Shown here in pieces: positions 10,216 through 21,223 of a DNA stretch of 64,000 nucleotides. The notes under the pieces were generated by a model. The model had not been told where the DNA came from. It did no database searches and saw nothing but the letters and a program-made list of their open reading frames with translations. The position numbers were made by a program, and so were the translations under genes. The DNA is from Symsagittifera roscoffensis (Eukaryota > Xenacoelomorpha > Acoela > Convolutidae): contig NC_087064.1 in NCBI RefSeq assembly GCF_963678635.1, positions 57,976,338 through 58,040,337 on the forward strand. Reading direction: 5' to 3'. The number at the start of each line of letters is the position of its first letter. Position 1 is the first letter of the stretch.

Positions 10216-10740
10216 TTGAATTCTGTTTCCAACGAATTTTACGAAAAATTCATAGTAACCCAAGATTATTGTGTGTCTACCCCCCACAATTTTTTATGTT
10301 CTTTGGAGAATTGTAAGTTTTATTTGGTTGTAATCGGAACATTTTATAGCCAATTTTTGCAGAGATTTGATAAATATATTTTCATATATCAAGAAATTGA
10401 CTGTCTTTACTGTTTGTTCAAACACAGATTCCATTCAAGTATTGTTACATCAAACGGAGAAGTATTCAATCAGCTTAATCGAGCAGTTCAACATAACTTA
10501 CGATAGAAAGTAGTCGAAAATATACCTAGTATTGCAAAGAAACGAATACTTCGGAAAAATTTCAAGAGACATTATCTAAGTTCTAATCAAAAAATTGTTT
10601 CCACACAAACTCATGGTTGAGCGTTTCTGGACAGAATTCAAAAAGTTCAAAATTCAAAGTATGAACATGATTTGTTGAAGATTACTGATTGTTTTATTGA
10701 TGGTTATGGATTTGTAATTAGTGATCATGTCAATTTTTCA
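10216..10740 (+). pseudogene. Unknown plus-strand gene with internal stops
   Basis: The ATG at 10216 opens 96 codons. The same phase continues beyond TAG 10504-10506 and TGA at about 10618 to about 10740, and the product past the stops is still protein-like, with a final CFIDGYGFVISDH segment. A possible 51-base intron (GTAAGTTT near 10311 to TTTTTGCAG near 10361) lies in the first half. It runs opposite to the unknown exon at 9410-9962, so the inserted segment may hold two divergent genes. No family was recognised. Confidence 0.3.
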
Positions 10741-10879
10741 AAAAAAAAAATTTTAAAATTTTGATAACCCATCTATTTTCTCCCATTTATTTACGAAACA
10801 ATCAAAAATCTTACTAAAAAAAATATACCGCTACTAACGAATTTGCAAAAATCTTTTCAAAATTGTGAACCAGAGGTAA

Positions 10880-11165
10880 TGTTTCTTCTGATTGTCAAGA
10901 AGCTGCAAAAAACGTTTCAAGTTTTTTCACAAGTTGCAAAAAGCGTTTCAATTTTTTTAACAAGATGAGAAAAGTGTTTCAGTTTTTTTGACAAGATGCA
11001 GAAAGTTTTTGACTTTTTTTGACCAGATGCAAAAAATGTTTCACTTTTTTTGACAAAATGGGAAAAGTGTTCCAATTGTTTTGACATTATGTGAAAAGTG
11101 TTTCATTTTTTTCCTATAAAATGCAAACAGTGTTTCAGTTTTTTCTACAAAGTGCAAAAATATAG
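10880..11165 (+). repeat. Minisatellite of about 38 bases, about seven units
   Basis: Units of the form GCAAAAAGTGTTTCA, a T-run and GACAAGAT repeat with drift. The same motif occurs in reverse complement at 11735-11850, so the minisatellite is part of the fold-back arms. Confidence 0.7.
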
Positions 11166-11325
11166 TGAGATTTTTTGAAAAGATTTTCTAGTGGTGTACA
11201 ACTTTTCTACTGTTTTTCCTGATATGTGTGCAGAAATTAATCAAGTTTCTTAACGAGTGTGCGAGTTCGGAGCGCTAAAATAGGTTGTATACTACTTGTT
11301 TTTCATTGATTTACCCTGAACTTCT
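11165..11325 (+). repeat. Left inner arm of fold-back element
   Basis: This matches the reverse complement of 11600-11745 and includes GTGTGCGAGTTCGGAG and TTAATCAAGTTTCTTAA. The arms enclose a 275-base centre that contains an exon. Confidence 0.75.
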
Positions 11326-11416
11326 CATCTATTCTAATTATTAAAATGAAATTGAAGAAATCATTTAATTGCGAAGAACGAAGTTAAAACGAAACAACAA
11401 TTAATTACAGACACAT

Positions 11417-11593
11417 TTAATCAAAGAGCTTTCGAGTAGCAGAAGATTTCTGGAGGTTCTCTATTGAACGCAGAGCTGGACGAGGTTCCATTTCTGGTGG
11501 TTGTTGTGAAGGGGTGTTTTGAGGCGTCATTGTTTCTGGGAAACCCTCATCTTCATCTATTGTGATGGGGTTTTTGGCTGATTCTGCTTCCTC
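11417..11593 (-). CDS. C-terminal exon in the fold-back centre
   Basis: On the minus strand 58 codons stay open from an acceptor-like GATTGGAG at about 11594 to TAA 11419-11417. The peptide is acidic at first, then Pro/Gln/Thr-rich, and ends SATRKLFD. Composition and third-position use differ clearly from the surrounding A/T-rich DNA, and it reads like the natural C-terminus of a nuclear or regulatory eukaryotic protein. It lies between the two inner arms, the place where an element with long inverted ends carries its cargo. There is no start codon, so upstream exons must lie elsewhere or be lost. No gene family was recognised. Confidence 0.45.
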   Translation of the reverse strand, partial: EEAESAKNPITIDEDEGFPETMTPQNTPSQQPPEMEPRPALRSIENLQKSSATRKLFD

Positions 11594-11599
11594 CAATCA

Positions 11600-12287
11600 G
11601 GGTAAACCAATGAAAAACAATTAGAAAACAACCTAGCTTAGCTCTCCGAACTCGCACACACATTAAGAAACTTGATTAATTTTCGCACACATAATAAGAA
11701 AAACACTAGAAAATTTGTACACAAGTAACAATATCTGATGAATTTTTTATCTTGTCAAAAAAACTCAAACACTTTCGCATTTAGTAGAAAAAGTTTAAAC
11801 CTTTTTTGCATTTTGTAGGAAAAAAATGAAATACTTTTCACATATTGTCTAAAAATTCTAAAGTTTGTTGATAACTGTGAGTCTCAGTATTGCTTTCTGA
11901 TGTTTTGTATGTTTGGTAATTGAAATTGTATTGGTTGAAAACTATTTTTTGTCACTGAAACGCACAATTAGAGCTAGGAAATCTGAAGAAAAGTCAGACA
12001 AAGCCACAAAATTTAATCAAAATTGACATAAATCACTATCCAATTATCAAATGATTTTCCAGTATTTGCTTAAGAAAAACTTATTTAAATACTGCTTCTA
12101 TCAAAATTTGAGAAAAATTTGTCTCATTTGAACAAAATTACTAACAAAATATATATTTAGTTGAAGAAATAATGTTTTTTTTTCGAATTTCTGAATTTAA
12201 TTGAATGTTTTCAATTTGTTTTGCTTACATTGAGGTTTTAATTGGCTGCATGAAATTCCTAAAAACTAATTAGACTCTAAATAGGCA
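11600..12287 (-). repeat. Right arm of fold-back element (inner and outer parts)
   Basis: This continuous arm is complementary to both 11165-11325 plus the minisatellite and 9018-9445. Because the right arm is continuous and the left is split, the 9446-10880 segment was most likely inserted into the left arm, or deleted from the right. Confidence 0.7.
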
Positions 12288-13061
12288 ATAAAGAAATAGA
12301 AAATGATTGGAAATAGGAAAATTGAAAAAATTTTGATCGAAATTTCAAAACTTGAAATAATTATCGAAAAATTGTATAAACCAGACAAGAAATCTCATTT
12401 TTCTCACTCTGTTGTCAATTGAATTTGTCAGTTAGATTAGATTGATTAGGATGGGAAGTTGATTGATTGGGAAGTTTCATAAACATAGTTTGGTTCTGAT
12501 CTACAAAGATTGATTGATTGATCTACAAAGGCAAATTGATTGATTGGGAAGTTTCATAAACATAGTTTGGTTCTGATCTACAAATTATTTTAAAATCTGT
12601 GAATACTTCATTCTGATTGGTTATTACCACAACTATTACCTGTGAAGGAATGCTCGATTGTTTGATATTAAATTTGTTGAAAAACCATGAGCAGTAGAGC
12701 TCAATTATGATCGGTTGACATTAACTTTGTTGAATTTTCCATGACCATTGAAGATCGATTCTGATTGTTTGTTACCAAAAATGATTAAAAAAATCTCCTT
12801 ATAAGTAATGCTCGATTCTGATTGGATGATAGCAAAATTTTTGAAAACTCCTTGGTTAGATTGAACAATTTTTATTTCAGCTAGGCTAAATAACAGATCC
12901 TTTCTGATTTTCTCTCATGATAAAAACAACTGGTTAAGAAATTCACATAACTGTTTTTATTTAGTTTTGTTCACTCTTCAGGCTATTCAACTCTTCTTTT
13001 CTAAAAATTTGGGACATTCTAAATCTCCCATTTTTCTCAAATTTTTTCTTTACTTTTTGAG
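12288..13061 (+). repeat. Intergenic stretch with a 48-base direct repeat
   Basis: Two identical copies of about 48 bases (about 12459-12507 and 12536-12584) share GATTGGGAAGTTTCATAAAC and a following CTGATCTACAAA. Variants of CTGATTGGTTG also recur between 12600 and 12840. No gene is seen. Confidence 0.6.
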
Positions 13062-13530
13062 ATGCATTCACTGAATAGAAAAGAAAAAGTTGCATTTCGT
13101 GCACGTGGAAGAGAGTACACGCGTAAAGATGCGTCAAGGCGTCTTAAGCAATGTGGCTTTTTAAAGTGTTCCAATTGTAACTTTTATACATAGGGCAGCG
13201 AGGAACTCACTAATCATATCAAGAAGAAGCATTGTTTTTGTCAACATAATGTTAAATTATCTGCTGAGCAGTATCGAAACACACTCCAACAAAAGGTAAA
13301 ATTAATATATTTTAAAAAACATTTTTACTGAATCTGAGAAGTCTCTACAATTGTGATAAACTTGCAAGTTTCTAGTAAAATTTATACAGTTTTTTCATCA
13401 CTATTCTCGATTTTTCATGTATTTTTTTTATTCAAAGGTTCTGATTAATGATAAACCCAGCAACAACCGAGTTCAAATTATCGTGAAACTTTCAATGGAA
13501 ACTGATCCGAAAGTTTTTAATCTACAGTAA
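13062..13530 (+). pseudogene. Two-exon C2H2 zinc-finger gene with internal TAG
   Basis: Exon 1 (13062-13295) starts at ATG and has 78 codons. It begins basic (Arg/Lys-rich residues 6-29) and then has a C2H2 finger: Cys36-x2-Cys39-x12-His52-x4-His57. Codon 44, inside the finger, is TAG (13191-13193). The exon ends AAG|GTAAAA in phase 0. After a 142-base intron with acceptor TTATTCAAAG, exon 2 (13438-13530) continues in phase for 30 codons and ends at TAA. Agreement of start, two splice sites, phase and stop makes this a real gene model. The TAG makes it a pseudogene, a sequencing error or a readthrough case. The protein of about 108 residues could be a small DNA-binding regulator or a transposon-derived finger protein. 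Confidence 0.55.
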
Positions 13531-16469
13531 AAACTCCATTGGTTGCACACTTGCGCAGATTTTGTTGCGATAAATTTGTAGATTGAATGAATAAATTACG
13601 CTAAAGAGTGTTTGAGTGTTGGTTGAAGTTTTGTTTAAAAAAACTGAATATTTATAAAACATCGACTAATTGAAAGGTTTTGCCGAGTTACTATTTTGAA
13701 ATTTTTTTTGTCTACTGCTTTTAAAAGTGTTCAAAGAGTAGTGCAAATTTAAGCAGATAATGGGGTTGATTTATTCAGAATTATGGTTTTTTACTGTTTT
13801 TTGACAATTTCAGAAAAAATTGAGAAGTGACCTAGAAAAGCTTAAAAAAATATATGTTTTTGCCAACTTGTGAAAATTTCAATTTAAAAATATACAACAT
13901 TTTTAACCAAAAACTTACTTCAAAATAGAAATTTAGAGTTCAAACAGCAACATACTGTTATTAGGTTGAGCAATCATTTGAACATTTCTTGAAAAAGATT
14001 TATGGTATTAACTTTGTTTCGGATTGTTGAATTTTCGTTGAAATGATACATTTTTCCATCTAAAATTCAATTTTCAGGTAAAATTTTGTTGAAATCAAAT
14101 TAAGTTGGAAGATAGTAGAAACAGAAACAGAAAAAACACTAATTTGAGATAGAAACTCAATTTTATTCATTAGGAAAGTTGGGATAATTTGATTAGAATT
14201 TAGCTTGTAATTTGTATATTGAGAAAAAATCCAACACAAAAGTGTAGTGTTTGGAAAATTTTTTATCATTTGATATTTAGGTAAATTTATACAAAAATAC
14301 AAAAACTCAGATATTTTGAGGTTTTTTTTGTGAACCAACTCCGACATCTTTTTGAAGATGATAATTGAAGTATAAACCAAAATTTTGTTTTCAAGATCTA
14401 CATCTCATTATTTCGGATAAAAAACAAAAAAAGTTTGATTTAAAAAAGATTTTTAGCGAAGCTTGCTGAAAATTTCTAAGCAAACTGATACTTTGGCAGA
14501 ACCAGCTGTAGGATCTCTCAATTATTTGAGTTTTAACTTGAAAAACTCAATTGGAAAATATTTTGTTCTGGTTAGCTCCAATTTTTTTTTCAATTAGAAA
14601 AGTACAAAGAACTATAGTTTTTTTGCTTAATAATTTTGGCAAAATTATTTAGTTGTTACAGTTTGCACCTTGATTTCCATCTCTAAATCGAATTCTCTAA
14701 GAAGCCTTCTTTTTGAAATGCTTAGATGTTGCAGAAGTCAGGAACTACACCCACTTGCAGATTTCTACTTCCAAAGGTTTTCAAATTAAAAACAATCATG
14801 CTGCTCTTAATTTGTTCCAAAAACTCAGCGTAAAAATACAGCTTTATATTCTCATTTTTCACACGTTTTCTCTCAATTTTTTCGATTGCTTTAACAAGCA
14901 TTGATTCTTTCTCACTGAGAGTTTTCTGCGAAAACTTCCGACTCATCAAAAATAAAAAAAACGAATTGAAACTTGTTTTGCAAGAAAAGGGATAGTTAAT
15001 AATCCCACAAGTTGTACTTTTGCTTAAATTGTTTATTGCTATAACTGAACAATGGAACCTAAAGCAGAACATGTAAAATTTATAAAGTAATCATCAGCTG
15101 TTATCCTTCCTAATTTTATTTCTGCCAGCAAATTGTTCGCTCAATTGATACCATTTTCCTCCTAAATTCCCCAGTTCTGACTAAACTTTCTTGCAAAGTG
15201 AGTTCAATAGCGAAAACATGTAAAAAGCAGAAAGCAAAAAAAAATTAAAAAATAAAATTTCACGAAGAAACAATCATGACAATTATGTTATAGAAGCAAC
15301 AGAGAGATAATCGTTAGTTTTGGAGAAGATTTTGTTGAATTTCATTCAAAGTAAAATAAATTTTTTAAAAAATGTAGCCAATTTTTAGTCAATTTTAGCA
15401 GTAAAAATTTCATTTTTCAACATCAGCAATGATCCAAAACTTGTAAATATTATCAACGTGAAAAAATTCTCAGAAGTTGTAATTTTTGTAAAAATTTGGG
15501 TTAATCATTGAGAAAAAAACTGAGGAGGAGTTGGATCATAGCGTTTGATATAGAAATTTTGAGGAATATTGCACTTAGTGTTCATCTGAAGTGAGATTTT
15601 TTATGAGTTCTCCTTCCTTCGGATAAAAAACCAGTTAATTACACAAATTAAAGTTTAAAAATGGAAAACTTGGATCGATTTGATTAATTTTTACTTTCTC
15701 GAAAATTACACGACTAATTACACTTTTTTCTCGAGAAATCAGAAGTTTCAATATTGACTCAGCTAATATGAGCTTTATATATGTTCAGAGCATTATATAA
15801 ACCAATTCTTAGTTCAAAATAGAGTAAATTTTTTATATTTCAATATTTTGAGAGAAGATTGTAGAAAAATCTAGTATTTTATTCAAAGTTTTGTATCACT
15901 GCCTCAACATGATACCAATTGAAATACAATTTGAGCTTAAATTTAAACTCTACACGTATGCATATTTTTTTTTCGATTAGACCAAAAGCAACAAAAAACA
16001 AGCCAAAATCTTGAGGTTTTTTCAATTCTTTCCAAAATTTTGAAGTTTTTGAAATTTTTTCGAAAAACTTTGAAGTTTTTGATCTTTTTCCAAAACTGAA
16101 ATTTTTGCATTATTTTAAAAAAAATTGGACTTTTTCTTAATAGTTTCAGTAAGTTTCAGCATAGTTTAAGCTAGATTGAGTACATTTTCAAAAAAAAATC
16201 ACATAAAAAATATTAAGTCAAATTATATCAAATCTTATCGTGTTTTGAAGTTTTTTGAAAAAATTTCAATTTTTTTGATAAAAATTTCAAATTTTTTGCA
16301 CATCTTACCATTGACTTACCATGAGCCAAAAAACATAATATCTTTTTTACATAACCCACACGTAATACTCAATAATTACAAAACGCGTGCCGAGATTTTT
16401 GCGAAAAAAACTAGACATTTCCACACAAAATTTTTTTTTTTTATTGGATTATTGGATTAAGCCATATTG
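13531..16469 (-). other. AT-rich stretch; one possible 74-codon ORF
   Basis: The only candidate is a minus-strand ORF from ATG 14946 to TAA 14722. Its product has an N-terminal Ser/Lys/Glu-rich helix with alternating charges and a more hydrophobic second half. An in-frame ATG at 15072 would extend it to 116 residues. Codons are mixed, but there is no splice or family support. The rest is A/T homopolymer-rich sequence with no recognisable gene. Confidence 0.25.
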
Positions 16470-16640
16470 ATGTTTTCGTTTTTGTTCTGTTTCCTGATAC
16501 TGTTGTGTTCTTCGTACGAATTTGAAACTTGGAGAACTATTTTAATTGTCACGAACGTGAACAGAACAATTTTCATCGCAATCATTCTGACAGTGTGGTT
16601 TCTGCGGCGCAAGATGTGCAAAAAGACAAATCAATCGTAG
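16470..16640 (+). CDS. 56-residue small membrane protein (smORF)
   Basis: The ORF runs from ATG 16470 to TAG 16638. Residues 1-16 form a hydrophobic, signal-like stretch (MFSFLFCFLILLCSS). A second hydrophobic helix follows at about residues 34-45, then a strongly basic end (LRRKMCKK). This is the layout of a small single- or double-pass membrane protein with its basic tail in the cytoplasm. Base composition rises clearly above the flanking A/T-rich DNA over exactly this span. No family was recognised. It could also be the last exon of a longer gene. Confidence 0.4.
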   Translation: MFSFLFCFLILLCSSYEFETWRTILIVTNVNRTIFIAIILTVWFLRRKMCKKTNQS

Positions 16641-17776
16641 ATTCAGTTTTTCAGTCGTTCTGTAGGTTCAGTCTTTCTTTTTTTGTGCTTAGATCTTGTT
16701 GAGTCTTTCAAAATGGCTGACTTTAGTAAAAGTCGGTGAAAAAATTAAGTTTTCAAAAACGCCGCATTTAAAAAATTCTTGCGCACGCATGCACACCAGC
16801 TAATTTTCTCCATATTTCGGTCAAAGTCTCGCAAAAAACAACATACGTATGTCAGTCAATCCAGTCAAAAATAAAAGGCTAAAGCAGACAATTTTAACTG
16901 GTTCTTTTCTTAGATTTTGTTAATTATTGGAGAGGAGATTCAGTACATGGTACAAAATTCACACAGGCTTAACCGTTGGTTTTGTTCTTCATAGAGATGG
17001 CAGTTGTTTTACTAGGTACCACAAGGGAGATTGTTAATAAGGTCCCTTTTCTTAGTAGAATGTTTCACGTTCTTTGAGCAATTTTTTTAACATAAGCTTT
17101 CCAAAAAAATTGAAAATTCAAAATAACTAATCCGACTAAAAAATCTTGAAAATTTTCTGATATATCTAGTAGTACTTCCCAAGACCTTCAATCGTTGATA
17201 TATTTAGTTTTTTTAATAAAAATTGGCTGAATCCTGGAGAAAATTTTGGCTATAGTGGCAAGATTTTGTCATAGAATCCTTGAAAATTTTTTCGAAAAAC
17301 TCGAAAGATTTTTGAAGAAAAAACGTAGATAGCAAAAAATATACATGCTTTGCAAAAAGACAGAAAATTTTACTTACAAGGTTTTACCAGAATTTCAAAA
17401 AAAATTAGCCCGAATTTTTGAAGATATGGTTCGAGATTTTCAGAAAAAACTGAAGCATTTTCTCAATGCTCAAACAAAATTGTATAAGGTTCTATACTTA
17501 GATTATATGTGGTTAAAGCCAAAAATTGCGTGTCTGACCCTAGGAAGCCAAGAAAGTCAAGAATTGCATGTGTTCTGAAAATCGTCACCAAAATTAGTTT
17601 AAGTAGTCTATTTAGGATCAGATTATCTTAACATTCCGTTTGTTGAGTTTTTTTTGTAAATTCAGTGATGCGGAAGGTGAAATCCAGAGCCAACACAATT
17701 GTCAAAGTCTATACAACGATTTAGAACCCGATTCCCAAATTATGTGGAACCCATTTCTCTCAGTAACTTGAGTACA

Positions 17777-17817
<41 letters not shown>

Positions 17818-18071
17818 TTGAAGAATCCGTGAAATCCACACAATCATGTGTTCTTTTCAAAAAAAACTTATTTGATTGCTTCGCTGTGATAAACATTTGA
17901 GTGGCGGTAGGAATTTTAGCAGATTTAAAAAAATTGAACAACCAGAACGCTAACTTCAAACGCGGCGTTGAAAAATGGAATACGCTTGCTCCGCTTCGCT
18001 ACGCTGCGCCTACATCCTGAACGAGAGGAATACTGCACGTGAATCAGTGCTTGCCGTTAACTAGTTGGTTT
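16641..18071 (+). other. Intergenic stretch with AG microsatellite
   Basis: No gene is supported. A perfect (AG)n tract of about 34 bases lies at 17779-17812. A short GC-richer island with repeated GCTTCGC/GCTACGC words lies at 17975-18025. Confidence 0.5.
17779..17812 (+). repeat. (AG)n microsatellite
   Basis: About 17 perfect AG units; the opposite strand reads as a spurious Leu/Ser repeat peptide. Confidence 0.95.
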
Positions 18072-18249
18072 GGGGCAGTACAACAGTGCCAAACTGAAAC
18101 AGTACCAAAAAAAAACTAATTCAACTGTCCCGAAAATGAAAAATTTGTTCAACAGAGCCGAAATTTTTCTTTTGTTGAACAGTGCCGAATAATTAAAAAA
18201 AAAGAATTTATCAGAAAACTTGAATTATCGTTAATAACAAATATTACAC

Positions 18250-19294
18250 AAAACGTTCCAGTAGTTTTGAGGTTCTGATTTCTCAACGCATATGATTGCT
18301 TCAATGCCGTTATTTGCTCCCTTTTTCTACTGTCTTTTTTCTCAGCTTTCCGTGGAACGTATCTATTATTAACAGAATTCATGGCAATTTTTGCAATTCT
18401 CGCTTAAGTTTTCGGATCGAAACTAAACAATTTAGGTGAAATCGACCAATTTTTGTTTGAGATATTACGTCAATTTTCACAACTATTTGTGATGGAGAGT
18501 AAAGCTGGTTTTTCATACAAGTTTTTTCAAAATAAATTAAAAATTTTGAAATTCCGTCGCAAATTCATACCAAAATAAAATTTTTCCAACCGATTCGCGT
18601 TTAGTTCGCGCTGACTAAGCCGATAGACAAAAAAATGTAAGCAATTGTTGAATTAATTTTCGAAATTTTTGTTTTTGCCGATACTCAGTTGCTATCTGAA
18701 TATAACTCGACAGTAATTGAAATGACAGCCCAAATGCTGAGGTTCGGGAAAAATTTCGCGAATTGCTGCGATAAATCCTTTTTCGTGATCAGTCAAAAAA
18801 AGTTCTGGAAAATTTTTTTCCAACTGTATTGCATTTCAGTACAAAAACACTCAATAAAAATTTGTGAAACTCTTTAAATTTGTTTGAAAGGAGAGCAAAA
18901 TAAAGTTTTTTTTTGATTTCAAGAAAACCAAAAATTTTACAAATTTGAATAAATGGTTCCGGCACTGTTTTGAAAGTTCCGTTGGACCAAAACTGTGTCG
19001 CAATCCGCAAGATTTTCATTGAAATTGCTGGTTGGCATGACAACTGCCCAAAATCTACGTTTTTTTTCTCCGCAAATTTTAAAAAGTTATATCTGAAACT
19101 GTTTGGGGTGTCCCAGGCAATGAAAATATAGCAAATTTTGATATATCCGGAAATTTGAAATGAGATTTTTTGTCATTTTCGGGAAATATTTTGACCACAG
19201 CTGACAAATTGTTTGGGCGAATTTCCGCAGACTTTATGTAATCATCGACCTCGGCATGGTTGTGAATAGTTAGACAATTAGTATTTTCGCTCAA
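18250..19294 (-). pseudogene. MULE transposase, broken
   Basis: On the minus strand a first piece is open from 19294 to TAA 19079. A second (19043-18789) contains WSNGTFKTVP at about 18989-18960, the core signature around the first catalytic residue of MULE transposases, where DGTF is the rule. Here the Asp is Asn (AAC, 18983-18981). After a frameshift at a run of T near 18795 the next phase reads TDHEKGFIAAI and then GCHFNYC down to about 18705. These match the second catalytic Asp and the GCxFH-type motif of the family. A basic C-terminal piece (18382-18250) completes it. With a lost catalytic Asp, frameshifts and stops, it is inactive. Family membership rests on these motifs in order. Confidence 0.75.
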
Positions 19295-19473
19295 ATTAAT
19301 AACAAGGGCGGTTGTTGCCTGACAATTTTTCTCAACACAAATCTAAACTTTTTTAGTTTCTGTTGTTTTTGTTTTTTTCTTTTGAAACCAGTCTCTTTTG
19401 AAGGAACAAATTTAAACATATCAAATATGAATAGCACTTTAAAATTTTGAGCAAGAAAATTTGCAACTTAGGC

Positions 19474-19530
19474 GTTTTGGCGCCAAAACAGTTTACTAAT
19501 TCGCATTTTCAGACATTTTGGCGCCAAAAT
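19474..19530. promoter_or_regulatory. Pair of perfect 16-base GGCGCC palindromes
   Basis: GTTTTGGCGCCAAAAC (19474-19489) and ATTTTGGCGCCAAAAT (19515-19530) are each perfect palindromes sharing a 14-base core, with starts 41 bases apart. TTTGGCGC resembles E2F/DP-type sites. They lie upstream of the transposase in the MULE 5' region, so a promoter role is possible but unproven. Confidence 0.4.
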
Positions 19531-19654
19531 TGAAATTATTTTCTTCGATATTTAGCGTCAATATTTTCCTGCTACCTAGAAACTGCGTTTAATTTATTCT
19601 GAACTTTTCCCCTTTTTTTCGTCACTGTTGTACTTCGGCACTGTTGAACGCCCC

Positions 19655-21223
19655 TGTTTGTTTTGATTTTAGTTTTGTTGACAAACAGTGAGGTAATTGT
19701 CTTAATTAGGGAAACTCACGCCAGTTTACGCGCCATTTTACCTATGTCAATTAATTTTGCGTCAATTTTTTGCTGCATCCACTCAGTTGTCACTCAAAGT
19801 CTGCTAAAAGACCTAAATTTCACTTTTTATGCTAAACACCGGTCTGCAAAACGATCGGTCCCCCATTCGGCAAAACTAAGATTGCAATCGGTTTCAATCT
19901 ATTTTATACAGATGTTCTTAAAGTAAAAATTCGATTGTATGTTAATCATTAAGACTCTAAATTGGATAATATAAGGATTTTATACAGTTTAGAAAAATCA
20001 ATTTTATAGTTTAAAAAATGAAATTTTTGCGGTATCTGTATACAATTTGTATAAAATTTTAACAGAATCTGTATAAAATTGATTTTAAATCTTGGATTTG
20101 ATACTGAATTAGCTGTTTCTTTTTCCAAATCAGGGATTCATGAAATGATGCCCTATACGAATATGTGGGCAACCAGGTCAAAATGATTACGTCACTCCCG
20201 CGCCCTTTAAATCTGCGGCTGATGCGACACAAGAGAGGGAGACTGGAAGTCCTATCAGAAAGTAAGTCTACAACACTTTGTTTTGCTGGTTAAGGCATAT
20301 TTCACTAATTTTTTGGTGATTTAATTATATAAAACTCGCTATAGGATATTCTACTGATTCTACTGAAAAATAATCAGTGAGCAAAATAGAGGGTTTGACA
20401 TACGTTTCGTACCTGAAAACTGTCTTTAAAAAATAACTATGTTTGATATTTTTGATGCAGTTGTACAAAACTAGAGAGAAAAAGGAAACTAGCCGCTATT
20501 CAATAAAAAAATTATAATTGTTTTCAATGCTTTGCCTAATCTAAATCCACATTCATTTGAATAGATACAGAGAGATGGGGGGCTATTCTCATGGGCGAAG
20601 GGCTCATGGGCGAAGGACCGAAAACAAAGCAGCCGAAAGTCGGTTATTTAAATGCATGAATTCCCGTCCAATTAAAATGAATTAAATAAAACAATAGTTT
20701 GATTCTTTTATAACGAATCCCTTGAAATGTAAAATTTGTTTCAATTCGCCGGTGGTCAGTGAAAATATTGCATATTTCTATCGTTCACGCTTTTCACGCT
20801 TTCTTTTCACAAAAAGATTTTCACGCTTTCTTTTCAATTTTTGGAATACTGAAATCTGATTGGCTCATTTTATTTTTCGCCCACTCGGTTCTTCGCCTAC
20901 GATGGATTCCACCATGGTATGATCTGTATGATCTAGAGCTTCTGCAAAAAGAAACTGTTGTGAAAAGCATCTTTCAGAAGTTGGCCTCTTGAACCCACTG
21001 GATGAAAACCATCAATCAAAATTTCGTGATTATGCTGGTTAGCAATCTCAGGTTAAAAAGTATATGTATGAGCTCTAGATTTTTTTCACAAAACTATCTT
21101 GTTAAGCTTCTTTTTTTCAAAGTTACAAAAAAAACTGAAAATTATGCAAAAGTCCTAACCATAAGCCATATTTTAGCCTCTTCGAGTTTGAATGGATCTT
21201 TTTGATTACAAGGATTGAAAAAG
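19655..21223 (+). other. Intergenic stretch with short direct repeats
   Basis: CTCATGGGCGAAGG occurs twice in a row at about 20588-20616, and TTTTCACGCTTTCTTTTCA twice at about 20796-20838. A GC-richer patch at 20180-20260 holds a TTACGTCA CRE-like word and CGCGCCCTTTAAAT, as in a promoter, but no gene is visible next to it. Confidence 0.35.

Larger units (their letters stand above)
18072..19654 (-). mobile_element. MULE transposon, 1583 bases, decayed
   Basis: The ends are imperfect inverted repeats. The left begins GGGGCAGTACAACAGTGCC, and the right read on the minus strand begins GGGGCGTTCAACAGTGCC. CAACAGTGCC-type motifs recur inside both ends. The flanking nine bases (AGTTGGTTT at 18063-18071 and TGTTTGTTT at 19655-19663) match at seven positions, consistent with an aged 9-base target duplication of the Mutator kind. 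The interior carries a minus-strand MULE transposase in pieces. Confidence 0.65.

Noticed and set aside
17702-17959. ORF with a Leu/Ser repeat
   Set aside because: It is the antisense reading of the AG microsatellite.
20180-20290. Promoter of a gene at about 20.3 kb
   Set aside because: TTACGTCA and CGCGCCCTTTAAAT are suggestive, but no coding sequence follows on either strand.
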